DNA of 64,000 nt from Chryseobacterium luquanense. Lineage in GTDB: Bacteria; Bacteroidota; Bacteroidia; Flavobacteriales; Weeksellaceae. The notes under the pieces are model-generated. The model saw only the letters and a list, made by a program, of their open reading frames with translations, did not search any database and was not told where the DNA came from. The number at the start of each line of letters is the position of its first letter. Positions within the stretch are counted from its first letter, which is position 1. Shown in pieces: positions 51,819 through 61,889 of the stretch. The stretch is taken from positions 124,001 to 188,000 of the forward strand of contig NZ_JAOVZV010000003.1 of NCBI RefSeq assembly GCF_026460945.1, written 5' to 3'. A program made the position numbers and the translations under genes.

Positions 51819-54800
51819 GTTTATCATCGTGTTGGTAAGGTTCTGTTTGTTCTGTTAAAGGATTTTCTTCTTCGTATTTTGCCAGTCTTGTTTTGTCAGC
51901 AATAGTTCCGAAAATGTAGTATAATCCAGGAATAATCATTAGTCCGAAAACGGTTCCCAAAAGCATTCCTCCTGCTGCTGCAGTTCCGATGGTTCTGTTT
52001 CCTACAGCTCCCGGTCCGGTTGCCATGACCAACGGAATTAACCCTGCAACAAATGCAAACGAGGTCATCAAAATTGGTCTGAAACGAACTGCTGCGCCTT
52101 CGATTGCCGCTTTTGCTACAGAAATTCCTTCTTCAGCTTTTTTCTGAACGGCAAATTCAATAATCAATACTGCATTTTTACCTAAAAGTCCGATGAGCAT
52201 CACCATCGCAACCTGTGCATAGATGTTGTTTTCAAGACCTAATAATTTCAGACATAAAAATGCTCCGAAAATACCAGTCGGTAATGAAAGAATTACCGGC
52301 AATGGAAGAATAAAGCTTTCATATTGCGCTGAAAGAATTAAATAAACAAATCCTAAACAGATCAGGAAAATGTAAACGGCTTCGTTCCCACGACCTACTT
52401 CATCTTTTGAAATTCCTGCCCAGTCAATTCCGAAACCTCTTGGTAAAGTTTTATCGGCGACTTCCTGAATGGCTTTGATTGCCTGTCCGGAACTGTAACC
52501 CGGAGCCGGAGTTCCACTTACTTCAGAGGAATTGTACATGTTATGTCTCGTAATTTCAGAAAGACCATATACTTTTTCCAAATGCATAAAATCTGAATAC
52601 GGAACCATTTGGTCTTTATCGTTTTTCACATATAATTTCATTAAATCACTCGGCAAAGCACGATATTGCGGACCTGCCTGAACAATCACCTTATAAGGTC
52701 TGTCAAAACGAATAAAACTGGTTTCGTAGTTCGAACCGATTAATGTGGAAAGATTATCCATTGCTTTTTCGATACTTACACCTTTTTGTTCGGCTAAATC
52801 GTTATCTATTTTAAGCATATATTGAGGAAAACTCGCAGAATAGAACGTGAATGCGGAACCTAATTCTGGACGTTTCTTCAATTCTTTCACAAAATCTGTA
52901 CTCACCTGCTCCATTTTTTGATAATCTCCACTTCCGGCTTTATCGAGAAGTCTTAATTCAAATCCACCTGCGGCACCATAACCAGGAATTGACGGCGGCT
53001 GGAAGAATTCAATATTCGCTCCTGGAATATTTTTGGCTTTTTCTTCCAACTTTTCAATGATTTCGGCGGCAGATTCTGAGCGGTCTTCCCAACTTTTAAG
53101 GTTAATCAAACACGTTCCTGAATTCGAACCTGTTCCTTCCGTCAGAATTTCGTAGCCGGCTAATGAAGAAACAGACTGTACTCCGTCGATATCTTCAGAT
53201 TCTTTCAACAATTCTTTAGCAATCTGATTCGTTCTTTCTAACGTAGAACCCGGTGGTGTCTGAATAATCGCATAAATCATTCCCTGATCTTCACTCGGAA
53301 TAAATCCTGAAGGTAATGAGTTACTTAAAAAGTAGGTACAGGCACAGAAAATTAACAGTAAAGGAAGGGTGATGAACTTTTTAGTCACTGTTTTATTCAA
53401 TACTTTTTCATATTTCCCGGCTCCTTTATTAAATACATTGTTGAATTTATCTAAAAGAATCGTTACAGGGCCTTTCTTTTTCGCTTTTCCGTGGTTATTT
53501 TTCAGAATTAAAGCACATAAAGCCGGAGTCAAAGTCAATGCGACAACTCCCGAAAGGATAATCGACGATGCCATTGTAATCGAAAACTGGCGATAGAAAA
53601 CCCCAACCGGACCCGACATAAATGCCACCGGAATAAATACAGCTGCCATGACCAAAGTAATTGCGATAATTGCTCCGCTGATTTCATGCATTGCTTCTTC
53701 AGTCGCCTTTAATGCAGAAAGCCCTTTCTCTTCCATCTTAGCGTGAACAGCCTCAATCACTACAATTGCATCATCGACGACGACACCGATTGCCATTACC
53801 AAAGCAAAAAGCGAAATCATATTTAAAGTAATTCCAAATGCGGACATCACCGCAAAAGTTCCCACCAGTGAAACCGGAACTGCGATCGCCGGAATCAACG
53901 TCGAACGCCAATCTCCCAAGAATAAAAACACTACGATTGCCACCAGAATAAATGCTTCAAATAAAGTATGAACTACTTTTTCAATTGATGCATCCAGGAA
54001 TCTTGAAACGTCATAACTGATGTCGTAATGCATTCCTTTTGGAAAGTTGGTTTTTTCAAGCTGAGCCATCAAAGTTTTTACATTTTTGATAACATCACTT
54101 GCGTTGGATCCGTACGATTGTTTAACAGTAATCGCCGCTGAAGGTTTTCCGTTTAATGTAGAATAAATATCATACATAGAAGACCCAAATTCGATATCGG
54201 CAACATCTTTCAATCTTACAAATTCTCCTGCAGATTTAGCTTTAAGAATAATATTTCCGTAATCTTTTTCATTATTGAAACGCCCGGAATATTTTAAAAT
54301 ATACTCAAAAGACTGAGAACGTTTTCCCGAACTTTCCCCGGTTTTTCCCGGAGAAGCTTCCAAACTTTGCTGATTTAAAGCTTCCATTACTTCATCAGCG
54401 GAAATATTATAAGCAGTTAATCGGTCAGGTTTCAGCCAAATACGCATTGCATATTCTCGCGTTCCCAAAATATCAGCGAAACCAACTCCACTTACCCTTC
54501 TCAATTCAGACATTACATTGATATCTGCATAGTTGAAAAGGAATTTTTGGTCAGCTTTAGGATCGTCGCTGTACAGGTTAATGTACATTAACATATTCGG
54601 TTCTTCACGGGTAATTTTCACCCCTTCACGCACAACCAACGGCGGAAGTTTGTTTACTGCTGATGAAACTCGGTTCTGAACATTGACTGCTGCAACATTG
54701 GGATCAGTTCCCAAATCAAAAACTACCTGAATAGACGTCTCACCGTCGTTTCCGGCATCGGAAGTCATGTATTTCATTCCCGGAACACCGTTTAATGAAC

Positions 54801-54999
54801 GTTCCAAAGGAATAACTACTGCTTTTACCAGCAATTCGTTATTGGCTCCGGGATACGTTGCCGTAATGTTTACTTTTGGCGGAGAAATCGCAGGAAACTG
54901 TGTGATTGGAAGTTTCATTAACGATAGAACTCCCATAAAAACGATAATCAAAGAGATTACAATCGACAGAACAGGTCTGCGGATGAATTTTTTAAACAT
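51805..54999 (-). CDS. RND multidrug efflux permease (HAE1/AcrB family)
   Basis: A 1064-residue proton-driven inner-membrane transporter. It starts 'MFKKFIRRPVLSIVISLIIV' and has twelve helices, two large periplasmic loops and the relay motif 'MAIGVVVDDAIVVIEAV' with the paired Asp in helix 4; 'GLLGKNAVLIIEFA' lies in the second half. The substrate class is drugs or other amphiphiles rather than metals. The 80-nt gap before it contains four copies of a 7-mer repeat very near the start codon. The C terminus is Glu/His-rich and ends in the tolC-like gene. Confidence 0.95.
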   Translation of the reverse strand: MFKKFIRRPVLSIVISLIIVFMGVLSLMKLPITQFPAISPPKVNITATYPGANNELLVKAVVIPLERSLNGVPGMKYMTSDAGNDGETSIQVVFDLGTDPNVAAVNVQNRVSSAVNKLPPLVVREGVKITREEPNMLMYINLYSDDPKADQKFLFNYADINVMSELRRVSGVGFADILGTREYAMRIWLKPDRLTAYNISADEVMEALNQQSLEASPGKTGESSGKRSQSFEYILKYSGRFNNEKDYGNIILKAKSAGEFVRLKDVADIEFGSSMYDIYSTLNGKPSAAITVKQSYGSNASDVIKNVKTLMAQLEKTNFPKGMHYDISYDVSRFLDASIEKVVHTLFEAFILVAIVVFLFLGDWRSTLIPAIAVPVSLVGTFAVMSAFGITLNMISLFALVMAIGVVVDDAIVVIEAVHAKMEEKGLSALKATEEAMHEISGAIIAITLVMAAVFIPVAFMSGPVGVFYRQFSITMASSIILSGVVALTLTPALCALILKNNHGKAKKKGPVTILLDKFNNVFNKGAGKYEKVLNKTVTKKFITLPLLLIFCACTYFLSNSLPSGFIPSEDQGMIYAIIQTPPGSTLERTNQIAKELLKESEDIDGVQSVSSLAGYEILTEGTGSNSGTCLINLKSWEDRSESAAEIIEKLEEKAKNIPGANIEFFQPPSIPGYGAAGGFELRLLDKAGSGDYQKMEQVSTDFVKELKKRPELGSAFTFYSASFPQYMLKIDNDLAEQKGVSIEKAMDNLSTLIGSNYETSFIRFDRPYKVIVQAGPQYRALPSDLMKLYVKNDKDQMVPYSDFMHLEKVYGLSEITRHNMYNSSEVSGTPAPGYSSGQAIKAIQEVADKTLPRGFGIDWAGISKDEVGRGNEAVYIFLICLGFVYLILSAQYESFILPLPVILSLPTGIFGAFLCLKLLGLENNIYAQVAMVMLIGLLGKNAVLIIEFAVQKKAEEGISVAKAAIEGAAVRFRPILMTSFAFVAGLIPLVMATGPGAVGNRTIGTAAAGGMLLGTVFGLMIIPGLYYIFGTIADKTRLAKYEEENPLTEQTEPYQHDDKHEDL

Positions 55000-55015
55000 A
55001 CAATAATTATAAATT

Positions 55016-55043
55016 ATGAATGATGAATGATGAATGATGAATG
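55016..55043. repeat. Heptanucleotide tandem repeat upstream of the RND permease
   Basis: Four perfect copies of ATGAATG occupy the gap between the adaptor stop and the permease start, ending 16 nt before the ATG on the minus strand. Confidence 0.85.
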
Positions 55044-55079
55044 ATAGATCAATGATCTCTTACCAATTATCATGTATTA

Positions 55080-56162
55080 CTATTCTGCTTTTAATTTTAA
55101 AGATTGAAGAACTTTCTTCGGATCCTGGAATTTCACCTTCACTTTTTGGTCGTCTTTCACTTTCTGCACCCCATCTAAAAGAATTTTGTCGCCACTTGAA
55201 AGACCAGATGCAATAACATAAATATCCGGAAGTTCATAAGAAACCTTAATGTTTTTAGATTTTGCAACACCATTTTTATCAATCACAAAAACATATTTCT
55301 GATCCTGAATTTCGTAGGTTGCTTTCTGTGGAATGATTAAAGCATTTTTCAGCGGTAAAGTCATACGGATTTTTCCTGTCTCACCATTTCTAAGTAATTT
55401 TTCAGGATTTGGGAACTTCGCTCTGAAAGCAATATTTCCGGTTTCATTATCAAACTGACCTTCAATGGTTTGAATTTGTCCGGTTTGATTAAATAAATCT
55501 CCGTTTGCCATTACCAAATTCACATTTTGATTTCCACGATCGGCAACATTTTTCTGATAATTAAGATATTCAGGCTCAGAAACATTAAAATAGCTGTAAA
55601 TGTCGGTATTGTCTGAAAGTGTTGTCAAAAGATCACCTTCATCTACCAAACTTCCCAGTTTCAAAGGAATTCTATCGATAACTCCAGAGAACGGAGCTTT
55701 AATATCTGTAAATGAAAGATGGATTTGTGCTAATTTCATTTCAGCATTCGCAGCATCCAATTTAGCTTTTGCCATTAATCTCTCATTTTTAGAAACAATA
55801 TTATTATCGGATAATGTACTGGCGTTTCTTAGTTCGATTGAAGCCTGTTCTACTTCGGCTCTTGCTTTCAATAATTCTGCCTGGTACAATTGAGGCATAA
55901 TTCGGAATAACGTTTGTCCTGCTTTTACGTATTGACCTTCATCAACATAGATTTTTTCAAGAAAACCTTTTTCCTGAGCCCGAACTTCAATGTTCTTCAC
56001 CGACTGAATCTGGGCGACATAATCTTTATTAATAATCGTATCCATTTTTACAGGTGACGTCACCGGATACATAGAATCTTCTTGTTTTTCTTCTTTTTTG
56101 CTGTTACAATTTGACAACAACAGCAAAGTGCCGAGAGCGACGAATGAAGCTACTCTTTTCAT
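55080..56162 (-). CDS. RND efflux periplasmic adaptor (membrane fusion protein)
   Basis: A 360-residue lipoprotein ('LLLLSNCNSKK') of the AcrA/HlyD type. Lipoyl half-motifs are 'VRAQEKGFLEKIYVDEGQYVKAGQTLF' and 'IKAPFSGVIDRIPLKLGSLVDEGDLLT', separated by a coiled-coil hairpin ('AELLKARAEVEQASIELRN'), with beta-barrel and membrane-proximal domains after them. It is the first gene of the three-gene efflux operon. No dedicated TetR or two-component regulator is adjacent. Confidence 0.94.
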   Translation of the reverse strand: MKRVASFVALGTLLLLSNCNSKKEEKQEDSMYPVTSPVKMDTIINKDYVAQIQSVKNIEVRAQEKGFLEKIYVDEGQYVKAGQTLFRIMPQLYQAELLKARAEVEQASIELRNASTLSDNNIVSKNERLMAKAKLDAANAEMKLAQIHLSFTDIKAPFSGVIDRIPLKLGSLVDEGDLLTTLSDNTDIYSYFNVSEPEYLNYQKNVADRGNQNVNLVMANGDLFNQTGQIQTIEGQFDNETGNIAFRAKFPNPEKLLRNGETGKIRMTLPLKNALIIPQKATYEIQDQKYVFVIDKNGVAKSKNIKVSYELPDIYVIASGLSSGDKILLDGVQKVKDDQKVKVKFQDPKKVLQSLKLKAE

Positions 56163-56361
56163 AGGTATAAATTTGTTTGTTTTAAAAAATTGCCCGATGA
56201 AATCATAAAAAGTAATTGGTTCTTAATGACCAAAGACTTGGGATTTCATAAATTTTGAGGGATAAATCGTAAATAAAAATTGAATGATATTGTGCAGAAT
56301 AAACGCACAGAATTACTCTATCTTTAGGATAAGACAGAATATGAGTTGAATCGAAAAGGTT

Positions 56362-56751
56362 CTATATTCTGATAGAACGGATAAAAATGAATCTTTTTAC
56401 AGAAAGACTATCTGTAATACAATCGAAAACTTGTGGCTTGAATCTTTTGCGATAATTTAGGCCAAATAAATAGATTAGTCCAAAAACACTTGCAAAAACT
56501 AAAACTGCTTTTGCAGCATCGGAAATTTGAAAATTACCTTCATCTAATTCAAAAGAAGCCGCATCAACATTATCACTTTGCTGTTGAACAGAGATTTTTT
56601 CTAAAGTCTGATTTAGACGGTTTGCTCTTTTTGGAAGATTTTGAGAACTATGATTGGTATAATCATTCCGTAATGTATTTACATTGAGTCTGCTTTCTAC
56701 TACGAAAAGTAGAAAAAGACCAGTAAGAAAATATATAATTACGTTTTTCAT
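56362..56751 (-). CDS. Small membrane protein of unknown function
   Basis: A 129-residue protein: an N-terminal helix ('VIIYFLTGLFLLFVV'), a polar middle of about 60 residues, a second helix ('AVLVFASVFGLIYLF') and a basic C terminus. The family was not recognised. It lies upstream of the efflux operon on the same strand, 200 nt away. A small hairpin overlaps the stop codon. Confidence 0.65.
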   Translation of the reverse strand: MKNVIIYFLTGLFLLFVVESRLNVNTLRNDYTNHSSQNLPKRANRLNQTLEKISVQQQSDNVDAASFELDEGNFQISDAAKAVLVFASVFGLIYLFGLNYRKRFKPQVFDCITDSLSVKRFIFIRSIRI

Positions 56752-57042
56752 TTGAAGCCACAAATGTAAGCCTAGATTTATGAAATCTAAAATCAATTAA
56801 CAAAATTTAACTGTAATTTAAAATAACTGAAAGTTTAGGACTGATATTATTATCAAATTAATAAAACTTAGTAATATAGCACAAAATTCGATAGTCGATT
56901 CACAAATAATAATTAAAAAGATCATAAAATAAAATATTTCAGTTATTTTATCAAAATTTAACATTTTTAATTAAAAATAATCGTACTTTTATGAGCAATA
57001 ATTTACACCAAATTTCATTATCAATCAAAAACACTCATTATT

Positions 57043-57432
57043 ATGAAAAAAGCATTATCCATAATACTTTTAGGTCTATGTACCTTATCTTTAACAGGAT
57101 GTAAACACTCTGCAAAAGATCCGGATTTAAAGACAATAGAGGCGCCGACTGAAGTTTCTAATGATGATATTGTAAAAGAAACAATCATTGATCGTCACGG
57201 AGATGAAATGGAGGTTATCACAAATCATACTAAGAATAAAGTAGTTCTTCATCTTAACGGACAGTCCTATGAGCTTCACAAAAACTTTGAAAATTCCGGG
57301 TTTTCAACTTCTGATAATAAATATCAGTTCAATGAAACCAAAAATGAGGTTACTTTCTTGAAGAAAGACGTCGATATGGTTTTATTCCACGGAAAAAGAG
57401 ATCAAGCCTCAACAAAGATGGCTTCACAATAA
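57043..57432 (+). CDS. Small lipoprotein, MliC-like
   Basis: A 129-residue lipoprotein ('LCTLSLTGCKHS'). The C-terminal part 'VVLHLNGQSYELHKNF', 'STSDNKYQFNETKNEVTFLKKDVDMVLFHGK' resembles the MliC fold, an inhibitor of C-type lysozyme, in strand order and in the closing 'W/F.KG' position. The assignment is tentative. It is monocistronic with its own terminator. The 250 nt upstream are AT-rich with only a poor -7 match. Confidence 0.7.
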   Translation: MKKALSIILLGLCTLSLTGCKHSAKDPDLKTIEAPTEVSNDDIVKETIIDRHGDEMEVITNHTKNKVVLHLNGQSYELHKNFENSGFSTSDNKYQFNETKNEVTFLKKDVDMVLFHGKRDQASTKMASQ

Positions 57433-57435
57433 CAG

Positions 57436-57459
57436 AAAGACGCTTTTAGTAGCGTCTTT
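57436..57459. terminator. Terminator between converging genes
   Basis: The stem AAAGACGCT (57436-57444) pairs with AGCGTCTTT (57451-57459), loop TTTAGT, and is followed by T on the + strand. It ends the lipoprotein gene and lies next to the stop of the oxidoreductase. Confidence 0.85.
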
Positions 57460-57465
57460 TTTTAT

Positions 57466-58497
57466 TTAAAATCGTTCAACAGAAATTTCTTTTGGCAGAG
57501 GAATATTATTTTCAATAAAATCGAATAATGTTTTTGAAAAATAACATCCATTTAAAATTCCTCTTGCACCCAAACCATTAAAAACATATAGATTATAATG
57601 CTTCGAATGTCTTCCTAAAATTGGTCTTCTGTCTTTTACTGTTGGTCTGAAACCAAAGTTAATTTCCTTAATTTCAAAATCACTTGGATAAAATTCTGAA
57701 AGTCCTTTTTGTAATTGTTCAACGGCAGAATCGTCAATTTCATGATGCAATTGTTGCCGGTCATAAGTTCCGCCATAAAAATAAAGATCATTCTCTAAAG
57801 GAAATAAAAAGTGTTTTTTCTTAATCGTAATATTTTTAGGAATAGATTCCGAAAGTTTTACTCGAATATGATGACCTTTATTTGGAATCACTTCAATATT
57901 TGAAAAGTATGGATTTTTTTTCACTCCCATTCCTTCACAAAACAGAATATTTTTAAACTTAAAATCTATATATGTTGAATCTGCAATGTTAATATCAGGA
58001 TAATTAAATTTTTCTTTGACTAAATTTCCATTATTTTCTAAATAGCTAAGTAAACCATTAAAAAAACCTTGAACATTCAACCGTGCTGACTGATTTACCT
58101 TTCCTGTGTGAAAATCGTTTTTTACTATAGTTAAATCATCAAAATTTTCGTCTAAAAAGTTTTTTAAATCATCATTACCCGATTTTTTCAGCCAAAGTTT
58201 TTGTTCGTTCTCATCATGAAAAATCCTATGAATGGGAGATTCAATTAAATAATTTTCATTTGTATAAGATTCGACTTCTTTTAAAGACTTTTTTAGAAAG
58301 TCTATTTGCTCCTGAGCAAGCCAAAATGTGGTAAATTTTTTAAGCACAACAGGATTAATAATACCCGCCGAAATTTGAGATGCACTTTTCTTGCCTTCTG
58401 AGAAAACTACAAATGATTTGTTATTTAAAAGTAACTGATGAGCAAAAAACAATGCTGCATAACCATCACCAACGATAATGTAATCGACGTTTTGCAT
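57466..58497 (-). CDS. FAD-dependent oxidoreductase (DAO family)
   Basis: A 343-residue protein with an N-terminal dinucleotide fold ('DYIIVGDGYAALFFAHQLL', GxGxxA-type) and a DAO-like C terminus ('GFRPTVKDRRPILGRHSKHYNLYVFNGLGARGI'), where the final segment contacts FAD. The substrate is probably an amine or amino acid but is unknown. It lies downstream of gldN but is separated from it by a strong terminator. Confidence 0.85.
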   Translation of the reverse strand: MQNVDYIIVGDGYAALFFAHQLLLNNKSFVVFSEGKKSASQISAGIINPVVLKKFTTFWLAQEQIDFLKKSLKEVESYTNENYLIESPIHRIFHDENEQKLWLKKSGNDDLKNFLDENFDDLTIVKNDFHTGKVNQSARLNVQGFFNGLLSYLENNGNLVKEKFNYPDINIADSTYIDFKFKNILFCEGMGVKKNPYFSNIEVIPNKGHHIRVKLSESIPKNITIKKKHFLFPLENDLYFYGGTYDRQQLHHEIDDSAVEQLQKGLSEFYPSDFEIKEINFGFRPTVKDRRPILGRHSKHYNLYVFNGLGARGILNGCYFSKTLFDFIENNIPLPKEISVERF

Positions 58498-58501
58498 AAT
58501 A

Positions 58502-58533
58502 AAAAAACCTGAGTAAATGTACTCAGGTTTTTT
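58502..58533 (-). terminator. Terminator of the gld operon
   Basis: A perfect 14-bp stem, AAAAAACCTGAGTA (58502-58515) with TACTCAGGTTTTTT (58520-58533), loop AATG, lies 19 nt after the gldN stop. It ends gldKLMN transcription. Confidence 0.88.
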
Positions 58534-58551
58534 ATAAATATCAAGTGAAAT

Positions 58552-59490
58552 TTAGTAATTCCACATATCATTTTCCATTTGAAGAATCTGATCTTTGATT
58601 CTTTGGCTTTCTGCCAATTGCTCTTCAGCATTTCTTGGAATATAATCTTTGATTGTACCATCTCCGGTACCTGTGCTAGATTTGTAAATAATTGAAGAAA
58701 ATCTTCTTGCATTGATCACATCATCAAAAGATAAATCCGCTGACGAATTTGCTCTGTTAAATACATAATTGTTTGCTAAAATATCTCTTGCTTTTGGATA
58801 ATAAATCCAAAATAAATCAATTAACTCATCTTTACCGGCAATTGGTTTACCATCAGCATCAAAAACACCTTGTACAGCTGGATCAGGACCCATTGCAGCA
58901 ATACCAAGAGGTCTGTACTTCATCATACCATCTCTTTTGTCGATGAACCACATTCCCATAATTTTTAAAACCTTAACATTCTCTGTTGTAGTTTCAAAAA
59001 CATCTGTATTCTCCTTTATTTCTTGCTCAGTAGGTTTTCTTCCAGATGCAATAATATCAACCAAAACGTCATTGGTTACGATTTTCTGTAGTCTAGCTTT
59101 TATTTGCTCCGGAGTTAGTTTAATTGAAAAATTTTCATCATCATAAACTTCATCAACTTTACCATTCATCGCCCCATCCAATAAAACCGAATATAGAGAT
59201 CTTGTAGTTTTTGATAGAAGTCCATTGGGATTGTCATAGTAAAATGGCTGATTAATTTTATCATTTAAATCGATAATTTCCCAAACAGTCATACTTTTTA
59301 AGATGTCTTTCTCATCTACAAAACCGTATTCTAAAGGAGTTACTTTATTACTAATAACAGTATCTCCCACTTTTTTCATATTCTCAGCTCTCATCTGTCT
59401 GAATTCTTCCGGAGAAGAAGCGTTTAGAATAGTCTGAGAGAATACAAACCCAGATGCTAAAACTAAAAGACTGCTAATATATTTTTTCAT
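58552..59490 (-). CDS. gldN: Gliding motility / T9SS protein GldN (PorN)
   Basis: A 312-residue periplasmic protein with a signal peptide ('LLVLASGFVFSQ') and conserved 'MTVWEIIDLNDKINQPFYY' and 'MGMWFIDKRDGMMKYRPLGIAAMGP' blocks. GldN joins the lipoprotein GldK in rings at the outer membrane and contacts the GldLM motor. It is the last gene of the operon, 18 nt after gldM. Confidence 0.95.
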   Translation of the reverse strand: MKKYISSLLVLASGFVFSQTILNASSPEEFRQMRAENMKKVGDTVISNKVTPLEYGFVDEKDILKSMTVWEIIDLNDKINQPFYYDNPNGLLSKTTRSLYSVLLDGAMNGKVDEVYDDENFSIKLTPEQIKARLQKIVTNDVLVDIIASGRKPTEQEIKENTDVFETTTENVKVLKIMGMWFIDKRDGMMKYRPLGIAAMGPDPAVQGVFDADGKPIAGKDELIDLFWIYYPKARDILANNYVFNRANSSADLSFDDVINARRFSSIIYKSSTGTGDGTIKDYIPRNAEEQLAESQRIKDQILQMENDMWNY

Positions 59491-59508
59491 AATAATTGCT
59501 TTTTAATT

Positions 59509-61098
59509 TTATGGAACACTAATAACGATTGGAGAGATTCTTTTTACAGGTCCTTCAAGCCCCTGAGCAGTAGCCTTAATCTCAATAATAGAAACTATAT
59601 CTCCAGATCTAACATTTTTCAATAAACCTTCCGCATCAGCAAGTGAATTTCCTTTAACAAGCATTGCAGCTTTACCAGGAACTCTCACCATAAATTCTGT
59701 AACAGTGAAGCTAACTGGGAAATCAAAATCTGGAATCGCTGCCTGTACGGTTTGATTCTTGATTGAAGTAGCCGGCATACTAAGAGAATTTTGTCCTCTC
59801 ATCTGACCTTGTGGTGGAGGTACATTTTTAATTCTGTATTCAAATACCTGAGATACTCTCTTACCTGTAGGGTCAGTACCTGAAAGCGTTAAATTAATAG
59901 TATTACCAGTGGTTGGTTTTACATTCCATTTACCTTTACCTGCACTTGAAACATTTCCGCTTGAAGCTGTTAATGATAATTGAGCATTATCTGCACCCAA
60001 AATAGATCCTGAAACAGGGTTTTGCAATCCTCTATACATTACATTCATCTTATCAGCAGAAAGCAATAGACCTTGTTCTAGTTTTACCTGTTGAGGACCA
60101 GCGATTACATTATAAGTATGCGTGAAAGGGAATTGCTGAGCTTTTCCTGTAGCATCTGTTAAAGTAATTACACCACCGATTTTTTTCTCACCAATACCTC
60201 CAGTATTTAAAGGAAGGTAACCTTTACCGTTTTCTTGTCTGCTTACACCACTAATACTAATTTTGCTGCTGTTTGAATAGTTACCTAACATAACTACTGC
60301 CTCAGCTTTCTTACCAGCTTGAACATCCGTAGGAGCAGAAACAATAGCTTCGTAGCTTGTAAATTTGATACTTGCATCAACTTTTTCCTGAAGCATCAAT
60401 GCCAATGCATCTGATTGTACGTTCCTTGCATCATTCTGAATAATTTCTAAATTAGAAATCGCAGCGATAAGCGGTTGGTGATAGAATTTATTCTGAAACC
60501 ACGTCTTACCGTTTGGAGATTTTCCAGCAGGATATTCAGCAATGATAGATCTGTTTGCTCTATCTACTAATTTCAATAACTGTGGGTTACCTCCAAAAGT
60601 ACTAACTATATAAGCTCTTACATCATCCAATTGCTTCTTAAGCTCTAAAGCTTTTGCAGAAGGAGAATTCTCATCACCTTCTTTAAAGAAATATTCAGTT
60701 GTAGCTTCGTTATTATTTAATGCTGAGAAGTTCTCACTTACATCCATGTCTTTTCCTGTTTTAGGATCTTTATCATGGAAGTCAGATTGCTTTTTAAGCG
60801 TTACTTTAATTTCTTCAGCTGATTTTACCAATACATCAATCTTAGCTTTCAGTGCTTTGTACTGTTCCCAAGGTGTTGCATAAGTATCCGGCACTTGTTG
60901 TGCTTTAGCTTCTAATGTTTTTTCGAAAATATCTTCATTTTTTTGCTCTGTCAAAAATCTTGTTTCATTAAGAGCTTTTGTAGAGTCATAGTATGATCTG
61001 ATGATTTCAACATCAATGTTTAGGGCCATCATTGCGATGAACACCAAATACATTAGGTTGATCATCTTCTGACGTGGAGTCTGTTTTCCTTTTGCCAT
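59509..61098 (-). CDS. gldM: Gliding motility / T9SS motor protein GldM (PorM)
   Basis: A 529-residue inner-membrane protein with one N-terminal helix ('MINLMYLVFIAMMALNID') containing the conserved Glu nearby ('VEIIRSYYD'), then four periplasmic domains, the last with 'GDIVSIIEIKATAQG'. GldM dimers cross the periplasm and transmit rotation from GldL to the outer-membrane rings. The motif 'KGKQTPRQKMINLMYLVFIA' at the start is a hallmark. Confidence 0.96.
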   Translation of the reverse strand: MAKGKQTPRQKMINLMYLVFIAMMALNIDVEIIRSYYDSTKALNETRFLTEQKNEDIFEKTLEAKAQQVPDTYATPWEQYKALKAKIDVLVKSAEEIKVTLKKQSDFHDKDPKTGKDMDVSENFSALNNNEATTEYFFKEGDENSPSAKALELKKQLDDVRAYIVSTFGGNPQLLKLVDRANRSIIAEYPAGKSPNGKTWFQNKFYHQPLIAAISNLEIIQNDARNVQSDALALMLQEKVDASIKFTSYEAIVSAPTDVQAGKKAEAVVMLGNYSNSSKISISGVSRQENGKGYLPLNTGGIGEKKIGGVITLTDATGKAQQFPFTHTYNVIAGPQQVKLEQGLLLSADKMNVMYRGLQNPVSGSILGADNAQLSLTASSGNVSSAGKGKWNVKPTTGNTINLTLSGTDPTGKRVSQVFEYRIKNVPPPQGQMRGQNSLSMPATSIKNQTVQAAIPDFDFPVSFTVTEFMVRVPGKAAMLVKGNSLADAEGLLKNVRSGDIVSIIEIKATAQGLEGPVKRISPIVISVP

Positions 61099-61137
61099 TC
61101 TCTTTTCTTTAGTTTTTGATTAAATTAATGGTTAGGA

Positions 61138-61830
61138 TTATGACTTCATAGCAGTTAACATACCACCGTAAACTCTGTTTAAGCTGTTTAAGTTAGTTGT
61201 TAAACCTTGTAATTCTTGATTAAATTTCTCAGACTGCTCTGCTGATTTTTGCATATCGTCAACATATTTCTTAGCGAAATCTGACTGTTTTTGACCGTTC
61301 TCTAGTTGCATTGCATAAAGAGCATTCATGCTTTCCATGTGAGTCGCAGCTTTATTTAACTGATCGTTATATTTGTGCGTAGAAGCAGAAACGTCAACAG
61401 TTTGGTTAATTTGATCTACAGAGTTTGAAAACTTATCGATACCTGTTCTTAATCTGTCGAACAATTGTACATCAAGTTTAGCATCCTGAAGCATTTTGTC
61501 TAACTTAGTTGAAAGAGAGTTCTCTAATTCAGCAAACTGAGCGCCAGTGTTCTTTGCAGAGATATTTGAATGTAGAGGATTTGGATTTGCATGCTTATCC
61601 AATAATTCAGGATAAACATTTTCCCAATGGTAAGACTCTTCAGCAGCTGGAGGGTCAAACGCGAAAATAATAAAGATAATTGCCTCAGTTACAAGCCCTA
61701 CTGTAAGAGCGATGTTACCGTTAATTGGTCCCAAGGTAATGTGAGTAATTTTAAGCCAAGCTCCAAGAATTACAATTGCAGCACCGAATGAATAGAAGAA
61801 ATTCATCCAAGCATCTTTAGTCTTAAACAT
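61138..61830 (-). CDS. gldL: Gliding motility / T9SS motor protein GldL (PorL)
   Basis: A 230-residue inner-membrane protein with two helices ('MNFFYSFGAAIVILGAWLKI' and 'GLVTEAIIFIIFAFDPP') that hold the conserved Lys and Glu used for proton flow, followed by a cytoplasmic coiled-coil region ('LENSLSTKLDKMLQDAKLDVQ'). It forms the pentameric stator around GldM. It lies 39 nt before gldM. Confidence 0.96.
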   Translation of the reverse strand: MFKTKDAWMNFFYSFGAAIVILGAWLKITHITLGPINGNIALTVGLVTEAIIFIIFAFDPPAAEESYHWENVYPELLDKHANPNPLHSNISAKNTGAQFAELENSLSTKLDKMLQDAKLDVQLFDRLRTGIDKFSNSVDQINQTVDVSASTHKYNDQLNKAATHMESMNALYAMQLENGQKQSDFAKKYVDDMQKSAEQSEKFNQELQGLTTNLNSLNRVYGGMLTAMKS

Positions 61831-61889
61831 ATAAGTTAGTTTTTTTTAAGTTTTAAAATAAATTAATATTGAAATAGTTTCAGGAATTT

